Of a stretch of 64,000 nucleotides of DNA, positions 26,764-35,275 are shown one piece after another. How positions within the stretch are numbered: position 1 is the first letter of the stretch; every line of letters starts with the position of its first letter. The position numbers were made by a program, and so were the translations under genes. Source of the DNA: CAWDZK01 sp963807005 (GTDB lineage: Bacteria; Actinomycetota; Actinomycetes; JACCUZ01). The stretch spans positions 248,001-312,000 of the forward strand of contig CAWDZK010000006.1 in the NCBI GenBank assembly GCA_963807005.1, given 5' to 3'. A model generated the notes under the pieces. It did no database searches and was not told the DNA's origin. It was given only the letters and a program-made list of their open reading frames with translations.

Positions 26764-27778
26764 GTCGCTGGCCGGCTTGAGCAACAACCTGCTCTACTCC
26801 GCGATGGCGGTCTACGCCGCCGCGATGTACTTCTACGCGGCCGAGCTGGCCTTCGGCTCGCCGCGGCGCCGGCGGGTCGCCGCCCCGGTGTCGGCGGAGG
26901 TCCGCGAGCTGGCCGGTGTCGGCGGGCCCGCGGCCGACGGCCGGGAGGCCGCAGCGGCCGCTGGGGCCGCTGACGGCGGGAGCGGTGCGGACGGCGCCGG
27001 CCCTGCCGACCAAGGCGCCCGGGCGGACCGGCTGGGCCGGATCGCGGTGTCGTTGACCCTGCTCGCCTTCCTGCTGCACGGTGGCGCCGTGCTCGCCCGC
27101 GGCCTGTCAGCGCAGCGGCCGCCGTGGGGGAACATGTACGAGTTCTCCACCGCAGGCGCGCTGGCCGTGACGGCCTCGTTCCTCGTGCTGCTCACCCGGC
27201 ACCGGATCCGCTACCTCGGCACCTTCGTCGTGCTCCCGGTGCTGCTGACGCTGGGCCTTGCCGTGACGGTGCTCTACACCGAGTCCGCCCAGCTGGTCCC
27301 CGCGCTGAAGTCGGTGTGGCTGGTCATCCACGTGTCTGCGGCGATCATCGCCTCCGGCATCTTCACCATCGGCTTCGCCCAGTCGGTGTGCTTCCTGGTC
27401 CAGGACCGCCGCGAGCGGGTGCCGGTGGAGAGCCGGTCGCCGTCGTTCATGGACCGGTTGCCCGGCGCCGCGGCACTGGACCGGTCGGCCTACAAGATGC
27501 ACGCGTTCGCCTACCCGATCTGGACCTTCGCGGTCATTGCCGGGGCGATCTGGGCCGAGAACGCCTGGGGCCGGTACTGGGGCTGGGACCCCAAGGAGAC
27601 CTGGGCGTTCATCACCTGGATGGTCTACACCGCCTACCTGCACGCGCGGGCGACGTCCGGGTGGAAGGGCCGCCCCGCGGCCTACCTCGCCGGGCTGGGC
27701 TACGCGACCTTCCTGTTCAACTACCTGGTCGTGAACATCTGGCTGGTGGGTTTCCACTCCTACGCCGGCGTCGGCTGA
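26753..27778 (+). CDS. ccsB: CcsB/CcsA cytochrome c synthase subunit
   Basis: 341-aa polytopic protein with eight predicted TMs. The tryptophan-rich WWD-type motif WGWDPKETWAFITWMVY binds haem, and conserved His residues lie in LVIHVSAAI and LLHGGA. An Ala/Gly/Asp-rich insertion of about 45 residues follows the first TM. With ResB it completes system II cytochrome c maturation. The GTG at 26753 is preferred over 26744 because AGG lies 8 nt upstream. It is the last gene of the long rex-hem-ccs run and converges with the histidine kinase gene. Confidence 0.93.
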   Translation: MTAESLAGLSNNLLYSAMAVYAAAMYFYAAELAFGSPRRRRVAAPVSAEVRELAGVGGPAADGREAAAAAGAADGGSGADGAGPADQGARADRLGRIAVSLTLLAFLLHGGAVLARGLSAQRPPWGNMYEFSTAGALAVTASFLVLLTRHRIRYLGTFVVLPVLLTLGLAVTVLYTESAQLVPALKSVWLVIHVSAAIIASGIFTIGFAQSVCFLVQDRRERVPVESRSPSFMDRLPGAAALDRSAYKMHAFAYPIWTFAVIAGAIWAENAWGRYWGWDPKETWAFITWMVYTAYLHARATSGWKGRPAAYLAGLGYATFLFNYLVVNIWLVGFHSYAGVG

Positions 27779-27799
27779 GCCGGGCAGCGCCCCGGGCCG

Positions 27800-29230
27800 C
27801 TAGGGGGCGCGGACGAAGCTCAGGACGAACCGGCTGCCGCTGCCCCGCTCGGCCGAGCTGACCGTGACCGAGCCGCTGTGGCGGGCGACGATGTCGGCCA
27901 CGATGGCCAGGCCGAGCCCGGTGCCCCCCGCATCGCGAGAGCGGGCCTCGTCCAGCCGGGCGAACCGCTCGAAGACGGTGCTGCGGTCCTCCGGGGGGAT
28001 GCCGGGGCCGTCGTCGTCGACCACCACCTCGCTCCGGCCGTCCTGCTCCTGGCAGGTGAAGGTGACCGTGGTGCGGGCGTGCCGTTCGGCGTTGGCGGCG
28101 AGGTTGCGGATCGCTCGCGTGAGCTGGCGGGGGTCGCCGGTGGTTCGCGCCGCGCGGACCGCGCTGGTGTCGACCACCACCCGTCCGCGGCTCCGCAGGG
28201 TGCGTGCCTCCTCGAGGACGAGGTCTTCCAGATCGACGGTCTCGGACCGGCGGCCCACCGTCCCTGACTCCGCGCGGGCGAGGAAGAGCAGGTCGTCCAC
28301 GAGCTCCTGCAGCTCGACCGCGTCCCGGAGCAAGGAGCCCATCATGGCCTCGTCGGCGACGGCCGCGGTGCCGTCGGCCGCGTCGCGCACGGCCAGCTCG
28401 AGCTCGGACCGGATCCGGGTCAGCGGGCCGCGCAGCTCGTGCGAGGCGTCCGCGACGAACCGCCGCTCGCGCTCGGTCGCCCGCTGCACCCGGTCGAGCA
28501 TGTCGTTCATCGTCCGGGCCAGCATCGAGATCTCGTCATGGGTGTCCGGCACCGGGACCCGGCGGTCCAGCCGGGTGCCGTGGATGGTCGCGACCTCCGC
28601 CCGGATCGACTCCACCTCGCCCAGGGTCCGTCCGGTGAGCCACCAGACCAGGGCGCCGAGCAGGGCGATGACGAGCGGGATGGCGGCCGCCAGCAGCCAG
28701 GTGAGGATGCCCACGCTCTCGTCGACGTCGTCCAGGTTCTTGCCCACCACCATGGTCAGCGCGCGGGGGTCCGGCCCCACCCGGCGGGACAGCACCCGGT
28801 AGGTGCCCTGCGTCGACGTCGGCCGGTCGACCGTGCGGATCCTGGTGACGTCGCGCACCAGCACCGGCCCGGCAGCAGCGGCCGCGCCGGCGGCGTTGGC
28901 GCTGGCGGCGACGACCCGCCCGGAGTCGTCCACCAGCTGCAGGAACGAGTCCTCCCGGTCGCCCTCGCTCGGCAGGACCCCGAGGCCGAACAGACCGGCC
29001 GCGACATCGGGCTCGATGTTGTCCGCGCGCTGCCGCAGCGCCTCGTCGATGCCGCGCGTGAGCAGCCGCTGCTGGGCGGTCACGAGACCGACCGCGCTGA
29101 CGAGGAGGATGAGAGCGACGGCCGCCGTGGCGATGAGGGTGATCCGCGCGCGCATCGAGGCGAACCGCCACCGCAGCGGCCGGTGCCTCGAGTCGTCCGG
29201 CGAGTGGTCAGGTCCGGTGTCGGTCGTCAC
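27800..29230 (-). CDS. Two-component sensor histidine kinase
   Basis: 476-aa membrane kinase. TM1 is at about 28-50 and TM2 at about 176-198, bracketing an extracytoplasmic sensor of about 125 residues with an Ala-rich patch. A HAMP domain follows, then the HisKA box FVADASHELRGPL with phospho-acceptor His264, and an ATPase domain with NLAANAERHA, DDGPGIPPED and GGTGLGLAIVADIV. All catalytic boxes are intact. It overlaps the response regulator gene by 4 bp. The signal is unknown; an adjacent divergent ABC exporter is a plausible target. Confidence 0.92.
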   Translation of the reverse strand: MTTDTGPDHSPDDSRHRPLRWRFASMRARITLIATAAVALILLVSAVGLVTAQQRLLTRGIDEALRQRADNIEPDVAAGLFGLGVLPSEGDREDSFLQLVDDSGRVVAASANAAGAAAAAGPVLVRDVTRIRTVDRPTSTQGTYRVLSRRVGPDPRALTMVVGKNLDDVDESVGILTWLLAAAIPLVIALLGALVWWLTGRTLGEVESIRAEVATIHGTRLDRRVPVPDTHDEISMLARTMNDMLDRVQRATERERRFVADASHELRGPLTRIRSELELAVRDAADGTAAVADEAMMGSLLRDAVELQELVDDLLFLARAESGTVGRRSETVDLEDLVLEEARTLRSRGRVVVDTSAVRAARTTGDPRQLTRAIRNLAANAERHARTTVTFTCQEQDGRSEVVVDDDGPGIPPEDRSTVFERFARLDEARSRDAGGTGLGLAIVADIVARHSGSVTVSSAERGSGSRFVLSFVRAP

Positions 29231-29895
29231 GACGCCAACCGGTACCCGGCGCCGCGCACGGTCTCGATGTCGTGCCGGCCGAACGGCTCGTCGATCTTCT
29301 GGCGCAACCGCCGGACGTAGACCTCGACGATGTTGGGGTCACCGTCGAAGTCGTACTCCCAGACCCCGTCCAGCAGCTCGAACTTGGCGATCACCTGCCC
29401 GGCCCGGCGCACGAGGTACTCCAGCACCGAGAACTCCCGGGCCGTGAGCCGGATCTCGGTCTCGCCGCGCCAGCACCGGTGCTGCCCGGGGTCCAGCCGG
29501 AGGTCGCCGACCTGCATGGCCGGGACGGCCGCGGTGGCGGACCGGCGGAGCAGTGCCCGGACGTGGGCCACCAGCACCGGGAAGGAGAACGGCTTGGTGA
29601 CGTAGTCGTCGGCGCCCGCGTCCAGCGCCTGGGTCTCGGCGGCCTCGCCGTCCCTCGCCGTGAGGACCAGGATCGGCGTCCAGTCACCCTGCGCGCGCAG
29701 TGCACGGCAGACCTCGACCCCGCTGCGCCCCGGGAGCATGAGGTCGAGGATCACCAGGTCGGCGTGGAACTCGGTCGCCTTCCACAGCCCCTCGTCGCCG
29801 TCGTGGGCGACCTCCACCGAGAAGCCCTCGGCCACCAGCCCCCGGCGCACGGCCGCGGCGATGCGCACGTCGTCCTCGACGACGAGAACCTTCAC
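29227..29895 (-). CDS. OmpR/PhoB-family response regulator
   Basis: 222-aa regulator. The receiver starts MKVLVVEDDVRIAAAVRRGL, with phospho-acceptor Asp51 in LVILDLMLPG and the conserved Lys in DDYVTKPFSF; the winged-helix output domain ends with IVEVYVRRLRQKIDEPFG and VRGAGYRLA. The GTG at 29895 places the receiver at the N-terminus as in homologues; the frame stays open to 29976 but the extra residues are not receiver-like. No strong ribosome site is seen. It pairs with the downstream kinase and is divergent from an ABC exporter operon across a short region with phased TCAGC repeats. Confidence 0.92.
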   Translation of the reverse strand: MKVLVVEDDVRIAAAVRRGLVAEGFSVEVAHDGDEGLWKATEFHADLVILDLMLPGRSGVEVCRALRAQGDWTPILVLTARDGEAAETQALDAGADDYVTKPFSFPVLVAHVRALLRRSATAAVPAMQVGDLRLDPGQHRCWRGETEIRLTAREFSVLEYLVRRAGQVIAKFELLDGVWEYDFDGDPNIVEVYVRRLRQKIDEPFGRHDIETVRGAGYRLAS

Positions 29896-29979
29896 GGCCG
29901 GTCCGGACCGGGCTGCTGCCTCATCAGGGGACCAGCGTGCCAGGGGAACCTGACGGCCGGCTGAACTCATCGGCACCAG

Positions 29980-29995
29980 TCAGCCTGCATTCAGC
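29980..29995. promoter_or_regulatory. Phased TCAGC repeats between response regulator and ABC genes
   Basis: TCAGC occurs at 29980-29984 and 29991-29995, exactly 11 bp apart (one helical turn), in the divergent spacer. Paired direct repeats of this spacing are usual for OmpR-type dimers, so this is a candidate site for the neighbouring response regulator. Confidence 0.4.
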
Positions 29996-30017
29996 AGCTC
30001 GGTGCCAGGGTTGGTGG

Positions 30018-30974
30018 ATGACGGCGTACGCGCTCGAGTCCCGTGGTCTGCGAAAGACCTACGGCGCCGTCCGCGCGGTCGAGTCCTTCGACGTCGCCGT
30101 CCCGGCCGGGGCCGTGCTGGGCTTCCTCGGACCCAACGGGGCCGGCAAGACGACGGTGATCCGGATGCTCTCCACCGTTCTGCGCCCGGACGCCGGCACG
30201 TACACGGTGGCCGGGGTCCCGTCCAGCCGTCCGGACGAGGTCCGTCGGCAGCTCGGGGTCCTGCCCGAGAGCGCGGGCTACCCCCTGGGGCAGACCGGCC
30301 ACGAGTGGCTGACCTTCCACGGGCAGCTGTTCGGGCAGCGGCGGAGCCGGGCCCGGGCGACCGCGACCCGGCTGCTCGGGGAGGTCGGGCTCTCCGACCG
30401 CGCCGGCGCAGTGATCTCCACCTACAGCCGGGGCATGCGGCAGCGGCTCGGGGTCGCCCGCGCACTGGTGAACGACCCGGTGCTGGTCATCCTCGACGAG
30501 CCGACGCTCGGGCTGGACCCCAGCGGGCAGCAGCAGCTGCTGGCGCTGGTGCGGCGCATCTCCCGTGAGCGCGGCGTCACGGTCCTGCTGAGCACCCACC
30601 TGCTCGCGGAGGTCGAGGACACCTGCGACCGGGTGCTGATCCTGCACCGCGGCCGGGTCGTGGCCGAGGGCACCGTGGCCGAGGTGGTCAGCCTGGCCGC
30701 GGCGCCGAGACAGGCAAGGCTCCAGGTCCCGACCGGCCAGCAGGTCCGCGCGCGTCAGGCCCTCCAAGACGCCGACGACGGCGTCGACGTGCTCGGGCCG
30801 GACGCCGGAGGGACCGACCTGAGGCTGACCCTGCCGTCGGGGGCCGGGACGGAACCGGCCGTGGCCGGGGTCCTGCGCGCTCTGCTCGACGCCGACGTCA
30901 CGGTGCGGGGCTTCACGCTCGAGGGCGGCCGGCTGAGCGACGCCTTCCTCGCGGTGACCGAGGCACAGCGATGA
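30018..30974 (+). CDS. ABC transporter ATP-binding protein (ABC-2 type)
   Basis: 318-aa ATPase. Walker A is LGPNGAGKTT, the signature is YSRGMRQRLGVARAL, Walker B is VLVILDEPTLGLDPSG, and the H-loop His is in LLSTHLLAEV. A C-terminal domain of about 90 residues follows, as in exporter-type ABC-2 ATPases. The ATG at 30018 fits the conserved N-terminus LESRGLRKTYGAV. It overlaps the permease gene by 4 bp. Role: energises export with the next gene; the substrate is unknown, although the third gene of the operon suggests an extracytoplasmic partner. Regulation by the divergent two-component system is plausible. Confidence 0.92.
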   Translation: MTAYALESRGLRKTYGAVRAVESFDVAVPAGAVLGFLGPNGAGKTTVIRMLSTVLRPDAGTYTVAGVPSSRPDEVRRQLGVLPESAGYPLGQTGHEWLTFHGQLFGQRRSRARATATRLLGEVGLSDRAGAVISTYSRGMRQRLGVARALVNDPVLVILDEPTLGLDPSGQQQLLALVRRISRERGVTVLLSTHLLAEVEDTCDRVLILHRGRVVAEGTVAEVVSLAAAPRQARLQVPTGQQVRARQALQDADDGVDVLGPDAGGTDLRLTLPSGAGTEPAVAGVLRALLDADVTVRGFTLEGGRLSDAFLAVTEAQR

Positions 30975-31789
30975 CCGGGCCGGCGACGGACCGGCAGCGG
31001 GTCGCCGCGGCGGCGCCCGGCGGCGCCTGGGCGGTCGTCGCCGCGCGGGAGCTGCGCGACCTGTGGCTGGCGGGTCGGGGCCTGGCGCTGCTGCTCGCCT
31101 TCTCGGTGCTGGTGAGCGTCACCACGTACCTGGTGGCGAGCAACCAGGCACTGAACTTCCTGGAGCAGCGGGAGGCGGTCAGCCTGACCCTGCAGCTCGC
31201 GGTCGCGCTCGGCGGTCTGCTGGTGCTGCTGGGCTCGGCCGACTCGATCAGCGGGGAGCGGGAGCGGGGCACGCTCGAGACGCTGCTGCTCACCCCCGTC
31301 CCCCGGCGGGCGCTGGTGGTGGGGAAGGCGGCCGCGGCGCTGTCGTTGTGGCTGGCGGCGTACCTGCTGACGATCGGCTACGTGTGGTACCTCGGCCGGG
31401 GCGTCGGCGTGGTGGGGGCGGCGCTGGGGGTCGGCCTGCTCGTCGGGACCCTGCTGGCGCTGTTCCTGGCCGGCCTCGGCGTCCTGGCCAGCACGGTGGC
31501 GCGGTCCAACCGGGTCAGCCTGTCGGTGACCCTGTTCGTCCTGCTCGCGCTGTACGCGCCCACCCAGATGCCCACGTCCGCGCAGCAGTCCTGGTTCGGC
31601 GACCTGCTGCTGCGGGTGGACCCCTTCACCGCCGGGCTGCACGTGCTCGGCGAGGTCGTCGTGCGGGGGCGGGGACTGGGCGAGCAGGTCGGCTGGCTGG
31701 TCGGGCCGGCGGCCGCGGCGGCGCTCACGTGTGCAGTCGCCGTGCTGGCGGCCGGCCGGCTCACCCTCGGCCCCGGAGGTCGGCAGTGA
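30971..31789 (+). CDS. ABC-2 family transporter permease
   Basis: 272-aa membrane protein with six predicted TMs, starting at LALLLAFSVLVSVTTYLV. The conserved SISGERERGTLETLLLTPVPR segment in the first cytoplasmic loop is the coupling region of ABC-2 permeases of the NosY/YhaP type. It starts with an ATG overlapping the ATPase gene and ends overlapping the next gene's GTG. It forms the channel half of the exporter; substrate unknown. Confidence 0.88.
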   Translation: MTGPATDRQRVAAAAPGGAWAVVAARELRDLWLAGRGLALLLAFSVLVSVTTYLVASNQALNFLEQREAVSLTLQLAVALGGLLVLLGSADSISGERERGTLETLLLTPVPRRALVVGKAAAALSLWLAAYLLTIGYVWYLGRGVGVVGAALGVGLLVGTLLALFLAGLGVLASTVARSNRVSLSVTLFVLLALYAPTQMPTSAQQSWFGDLLLRVDPFTAGLHVLGEVVVRGRGLGEQVGWLVGPAAAAALTCAVAVLAAGRLTLGPGGRQ

Positions 31790-32373
31790 GAGGCCTCGTC
31801 GCGGCGCTGCTGCTCGCCGTGGCGCCGGGAGCGGCGCCGGCGGTGGTGTCGCCACCGGCGGCGGCATCGGTGTCGTCGGTGTCGTCGGCCGCGGGCGCGG
31901 CTCCCGCGACCGACCGGGTGGCGGTGAGCATCGCGCCGTCCGCCGATCACACCCAGGTCGGCAAGCGCTTCCGGTTCAGGTCCACGGTGCGCAACGACGG
32001 CGACCGACCTCTGCGCGGCCTGGTCGCGCACCTGGACGTGGTGAGCCTCGACCCCGGCGTCTACGTCGACCCGGAGGACTGGTCCTCGCAGCGGACCGTC
32101 TACCTCGACCCGCTGCCCGCGAGAGGCACCGTGCAGGTGCCGTGGCGGGTGCAGGTGGTCAACGACGGGCGCTTCGTGCTCTACGTCGTGGTCAGCACGG
32201 TCAGCCCCGACGAGGGGCCGGCGGCCGTGGACGTCAGCGACGGGCTGCGCCTGTCCGCCACCGCTCCGCGCACCATCGGCGCGGACAGCGTCCTGCCGGT
32301 GGCGCTGGGGGTGCCCGCAGCGCTGGCCCTGCTGCTGGTGCTCACGACGGCAAGGAGCCGGCGCCGCCGCTGA
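31786..32373 (+). CDS. Secreted single-TM protein with NEW3-like Ig fold
   Basis: 195-aa protein. A signal peptide at about 1-27 precedes a Ser/Val/Ala-rich linker; a beta-sandwich domain (about 45-160) contains TVRNDGDRPLRGLVAHLDVV, resembling the NEW3/CARDB-type folds that follow ABC exporters; a C-terminal TM (about 165-188) ends in a basic RSRRRR anchor. The topology is therefore an extracytoplasmic domain tethered at its C-terminus. It is the third gene of the ABC operon (4-bp overlap) and probably helps the exporter or its substrate at the cell surface; precise function unknown. Confidence 0.7.
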   Translation: MRGLVAALLLAVAPGAAPAVVSPPAAASVSSVSSAAGAAPATDRVAVSIAPSADHTQVGKRFRFRSTVRNDGDRPLRGLVAHLDVVSLDPGVYVDPEDWSSQRTVYLDPLPARGTVQVPWRVQVVNDGRFVLYVVVSTVSPDEGPAAVDVSDGLRLSATAPRTIGADSVLPVALGVPAALALLLVLTTARSRRRR

Positions 32374-32385
32374 CGGCCGGGGGCG

Positions 32386-32715
32386 TCAGCCCGGACCGGA
32401 GTCCTGGTCGTCGGCCGGCGGCTTCGGGCGGTTGAGGCCACGCAGGAAGTCCGGGTCGTCGTCCGGCGCCATGCTGCTCCCGGCCGGCCCCGCGGCCGGG
32501 AAGCCGTCGGAGCGGGGGAGCATGCCGGGCAGCCGGCGGGTCCGGCGGCCGGCGATCAGCCAGGCGATCGGCCCGACGATCCACACCAGCACGATGAGCA
32601 GCACCCAGACCAGCTTGGGCAGGCCCTGCACGTCCTCGTCGTCGGTCTGCACCAGGTCGATCAGCGCGTAGACGGCCAGGACCAGGGGCAGGGCGTACAG
32701 CACGATGCGCAGCAT
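32386..32715 (-). CDS. PLDc_N-domain small membrane protein
   Basis: 109-aa protein with two TMs: MLRIVLYALPLVLAVYALIDL and, after QGLPKLVW, a second helix LLIVLVWIVGPIAWLIAGRR. This pair is the phospholipase-D N-terminal (PLDc_N) hairpin, found here without any catalytic domain. The hydrophilic C-terminal half (DDDPDFLRGLNRPK) is charged. Such stand-alone proteins are common in actinobacteria and uncharacterised. The ATG at 32715 is the first in-frame Met and sits at the membrane-helix start. Confidence 0.8.
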   Translation of the reverse strand: MLRIVLYALPLVLAVYALIDLVQTDDEDVQGLPKLVWVLLIVLVWIVGPIAWLIAGRRTRRLPGMLPRSDGFPAAGPAGSSMAPDDDPDFLRGLNRPKPPADDQDSGPG

Positions 32716-32785
32716 GAGTTCTGGGGTCCTCCGCCACCGAGCCTACGGTCCCGGGGGGCCGGACGCCCGGTGGGGAGGTGAGACG

Positions 32786-32902
32786 TCAGCGCCGGCGCAG
32801 CGAGCGGCGGGCGCGCCGGGCCGGCCGCGGCGCACGGCGGGCCTGGGCGGCGACCCGCTCCAGCTCGAGGACTTGGGCGCGGGCCAGGTCGAGGGTGTAC
32901 AC
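32786..32902 (-). CDS. Possible 38-aa basic small protein
   Basis: A GTG at 32902 preceded by AGAGG (7 nt spacing) opens a 38-codon frame: YTLDLARAQVLELERVAAQA, then an Arg/Ala-rich tail ending SLRRR. The first half is an amphipathic helix. It is divergent from the Lrp gene, with the AT-rich spacer serving as its probable promoter region. Support is limited to the ribosome site, sensible context and a clean stop; no family is recognised. The Arg-rich tail could also be chance in such GC-rich DNA. Confidence 0.4.
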   Translation of the reverse strand: MYTLDLARAQVLELERVAAQARRAPRPARRARRSLRRR

Positions 32903-32932
32903 GGTGCTGCCTCTACTTCCAGGGTTGATCGG

Positions 32933-32953
32933 TTGTTGTGCCTAAGATAACAA
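32933..32953. promoter_or_regulatory. AT-rich palindromic region before the Lrp gene
   Basis: TTGTT (32933-32937) and AACAA (32949-32953) flank CCTAAGAT; the whole 32925-32995 stretch is strikingly AT-rich for this genome. TAAGAT could be a -10. This is typical of Lrp/AsnC autoregulatory sites. Confidence 0.45.
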
Positions 32954-33007
32954 GGTCAATAACGGGAGTCGACCTTTATTTGTTCCTTCTTGAGTGTGAG
33001 GTGGCTC

Positions 33008-33460
33008 ATGGACGACACCGACCAGGTGCTGATCGAGGCCCTGCGCCAGGACGGCCGGGTCAGCTGGGCCGAGCTCGGGCGCCTGGTCGGCCTGTCCGGG
33101 CCGAGCGTCACCGACCGGGTCTCCCGGCTGGAGGCCGCCGGGGTGATCACCGGCTACCACGCCGCGGTCGACCCGGCCGCGCTGGGGCTGTCGGTGTCCG
33201 CGCTGGTCGGGGTGCACCTCTCCGACACCTCCGACCAGGACGCCGTGACGGCCGCCCTCTACCGGTTGGACGAGGTGGAGGACTGCTGGTTCGTCGCGGG
33301 CGACGAGTCCTTCCTGCTCAAGGTCCGGGTCCCGGACGTCGCCGCGCTGGAGCGGACGCTGTCGCGCCTGCGCCGGGTCCGGGGGGTGTCCCGGACCCGG
33401 ACCACGGTCGTGCTCTCGACCAAGTGGGAGGGCCGAGTCGCGCCGTCCGAGCGAGGCTGA
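33008..33460 (+). CDS. Lrp/AsnC-family transcriptional regulator
   Basis: 150-aa regulator. The N-terminal HTH reads DQVLIEALRQDGRVSWAELG with recognition helix GPSVTDRVSRLEAAGVI; the C-terminal RAM (alpha-beta sandwich) domain begins near residue 62 and has a CWFVAGDESFLLKVRVPD strand. Members sense amino acids and form octamers. The ATG at 33008 is chosen because GAGG lies 8 nt upstream; an in-frame GTG at 32990 would add six residues. Downstream, the MerR gene converges on it 43 bp away. Regulated partners are not obvious; the divergent small gene is one candidate. Confidence 0.9.
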   Translation: MDDTDQVLIEALRQDGRVSWAELGRLVGLSGPSVTDRVSRLEAAGVITGYHAAVDPAALGLSVSALVGVHLSDTSDQDAVTAALYRLDEVEDCWFVAGDESFLLKVRVPDVAALERTLSRLRRVRGVSRTRTTVVLSTKWEGRVAPSERG

Positions 33461-33503
33461 GCGACTGCGGGACCCCGCCCGAGCGGGAGGCGCCGGTCGG
33501 GCC

Positions 33504-34337
33504 TCAGCGCGAGGTCGCCGTCTCCAGGTCGGCGAGCACGATCTCCCGGTCGGCCTCGTCGGCGATGTCGGCACAGGCGGCGCGCGCCTGGTCGGCCCAG
33601 CGGCGCGCCTCGTCCGAGTCGCCCGCGACGGTGTGCGCCCTGGCCAGGGCCTCGTAGGCGAAGGCCAGGTCGAAGTCGCCGATGCCCTCCCGCCGGCAGA
33701 TGTCGAGCACCGACCGGGCGTGCCGCAGCGACGCCTCGGGCTGACCCAGCACGGCGTACACCCGGGCGCACTGCCACTCGCCGCGGGCCCGGTGCACCGG
33801 CTCTCCGACCTGCATCCAGTGGAAGCAGGAGGCGTGCGCCGCGTGGACCATCTCGGCGTCCTCCGCCTCGGTGCGGTCCTCCCGCTCCAGCAGTCGCCAC
33901 ACCTGGTTGAACAGCTCGGTCGCCAGCCGGCGCTCGGTGGTGGGGTCCACCACCGTCGCCCTCTCGTTCGGGTTCACGTTCGCCCAGCTCCTTTCCGCGA
34001 TCAGGTGGTCGAGGTCGTGCAGCTGACGCCGGACGCGGGTCGCCCGGGCGTCCAGCCGCCGCCGGTGCTCGTCGAGGGCGGCCACCATGAGCTGCTCGTC
34101 GCCGAGCAGGTCGAGCAGCCGCCGCACCTCGTCGACCGGCAGCTCGAGGTCACGCAGCCGCCGGACCAGCTGCCCGACGCCGATCTGGTCGGCGGTGTAG
34201 CGGCGGTAGCCGTTGGCCGGGTCGACCGACTCGGGACGCAACAGGCCGACGGCGTCGTAGTGCCGCAGCGCCTTCGCCGTCAGGCCGGTGGCCCGGGCGA
34301 GCTCGCCGATCGACAGGCGTCGGTCCTCGGTGGCCAC
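33504..34337 (-). CDS. MerR-family regulator with TPR-like C-terminal domain
   Basis: 277-aa regulator. The N-terminal MerR HTH is RLSIGELARATGLTAKALRHYDAVGLLRPESVD, with the wing at GYRRYTADQIG, then a dimerisation coiled coil to about residue 120. Instead of a short metal- or drug-binding tail there is a helical domain of about 150 residues rich in Ala and Arg with TPR-like spacing (CARVYAVLGQPEASLRHA, AFAYEALARAHTVAGDSDEA), so the effector may be a protein or peptide. The GTG at 34337 is leaderless, and the promoter is overlapped by a palindrome, indicating autoregulation. No recognised effector; it directly follows the peptide locus. Confidence 0.88.
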   Translation of the reverse strand: MATEDRRLSIGELARATGLTAKALRHYDAVGLLRPESVDPANGYRRYTADQIGVGQLVRRLRDLELPVDEVRRLLDLLGDEQLMVAALDEHRRRLDARATRVRRQLHDLDHLIAERSWANVNPNERATVVDPTTERRLATELFNQVWRLLEREDRTEAEDAEMVHAAHASCFHWMQVGEPVHRARGEWQCARVYAVLGQPEASLRHARSVLDICRREGIGDFDLAFAYEALARAHTVAGDSDEARRWADQARAACADIADEADREIVLADLETATSR

Positions 34338-34342
34338 GTCGC

Positions 34343-34356
34343 GAACGTAGACGTTC
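34343..34356 (-). promoter_or_regulatory. MerR autoregulatory palindrome and leaderless -10
   Basis: GAACGTAGACGTTC is a 6-bp inverted repeat around AG. It contains the minus-strand -10 TACGTT (34349-34344), 6 nt before the GTG at 34337. The overlap predicts autorepression. Confidence 0.6.
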
Positions 34357-34399
34357 CCGCAACAGGAAGGTCAACAACAGGAGTGCGGGCCGTTGGCGC

Positions 34400-35275
34400 T
34401 CACGCCGGCTCGGTGCGGGCCGAGGCCTCGGTCGGGTCGGGGGTCGGCGTCGGGGATGGCGAAAGCGTGGTGGCCGGCTCGGGGGGCGCGGGGCCGGGGG
34501 AGGCGTCTGCGGTCGGTGGGGGAGGCGGGTCCGGTTCGGATGCACTCGTGCGCACGTCCGCGTCGCGCTGCAGGGTCTCGGCCCCGCCGAGGTCGGCGCT
34601 CACCATGGCCGCCAACGCGTCCAGCGCGTCGGTCGCGGTCGACGCCGGCGGCGACACCGACGAGCCGGTGCGGAAGGCGGTCGGGGCGGTGCCCGCTCCC
34701 TCGCCACGCAGCGCGGCGGCCTGCTCCGCGACCCACCGCCGCAGCTCCTGGCGCTGCCCGGTCGACAGGCGCCGCTCGCGTCCCCCGACCACGACGAGCT
34801 GGTAGGCGGCTGCCGCGGTCACGCACCCCTCGCAGGTCGCGTTGAGAGCGAGCGCCCGGTTGTTGGCGTGGACCTGCTGGGCCGAACGGAGGACGACCAC
34901 CTGTACCGACACGGCGGTCGTCCGGCAGCCGGCGCACTGCGACCACGCGACGCCGACGTTGTTGAGCACGACCTCGGTGGGCCGGTTCAGGTACACGATC
35001 TGCAGGGCCGTGGAGTCGGCGGAGCAGTCGTCGCAGGAGGCGTTGGCCGACGCGGTGGTGTCCACGCGCTCCCGGCGGTCGCCCGACCAGGAGACGAGGT
35101 AGGCGTCGTCGACGGCCGTTGACGAGTCCGGCGCCGTCAGCGCCGAAGCGGTCAGGTCCACGCCGTCGTCGCGGTAGCGCGGCGGCTCGTACGCAGTCCG
35201 GTGCACGAACCCGCCCGCCACGACGACGGCGAGCAGCACGCCGGCTGCGCCGGACCTCGAGACGTGGCCGCTCAT
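34400..35275 (-). CDS. Membrane-anchored protein with three CxxC repeats
   Basis: 291-aa protein, no family recognised. A TM or uncleaved signal lies at about 10-24 (GAAGVLLAVVVAGGF). The extracytoplasmic part holds three repeats of about 33-34 residues, each with CxxC (CDDC 81-84, CAGC 114-117, CEGC 148-151), then seven residues, a Gln and a hydrophobic strand (LQIVYL, VQVVVL, YQLVVV). A helical stretch follows and the last 90 residues are Pro/Thr/Ser-rich, as in wall-spanning tails. Its ATG overlaps the stop of the M50-ATPase gene by 4 bp, so it belongs to that operon. The repeats share register with the two peptide cores encoded upstream. Function unknown. Confidence 0.7.
   Translation of the reverse strand: MSGHVSRSGAAGVLLAVVVAGGFVHRTAYEPPRYRDDGVDLTASALTAPDSSTAVDDAYLVSWSGDRRERVDTTASANASCDDCSADSTALQIVYLNRPTEVVLNNVGVAWSQCAGCRTTAVSVQVVVLRSAQQVHANNRALALNATCEGCVTAAAAYQLVVVGGRERRLSTGQRQELRRWVAEQAAALRGEGAGTAPTAFRTGSSVSPPASTATDALDALAAMVSADLGGAETLQRDADVRTSASEPDPPPPPTADASPGPAPPEPATTLSPSPTPTPDPTEASARTEPA

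Noticed and set aside
29896..29976. 27-residue N-terminal extension of the response regulator
   Set aside because: The receiver starts precisely at KVLVVEDD; the extension is unconserved in character and overlaps the divergent promoter region.
32936..32953. TTGTGCCTAAGATAACAA as a third Rex operator
   Set aside because: Only 10 of 14 defined positions match and both inner AA/TT pairs are wrong; more likely an Lrp-type AT-rich site.
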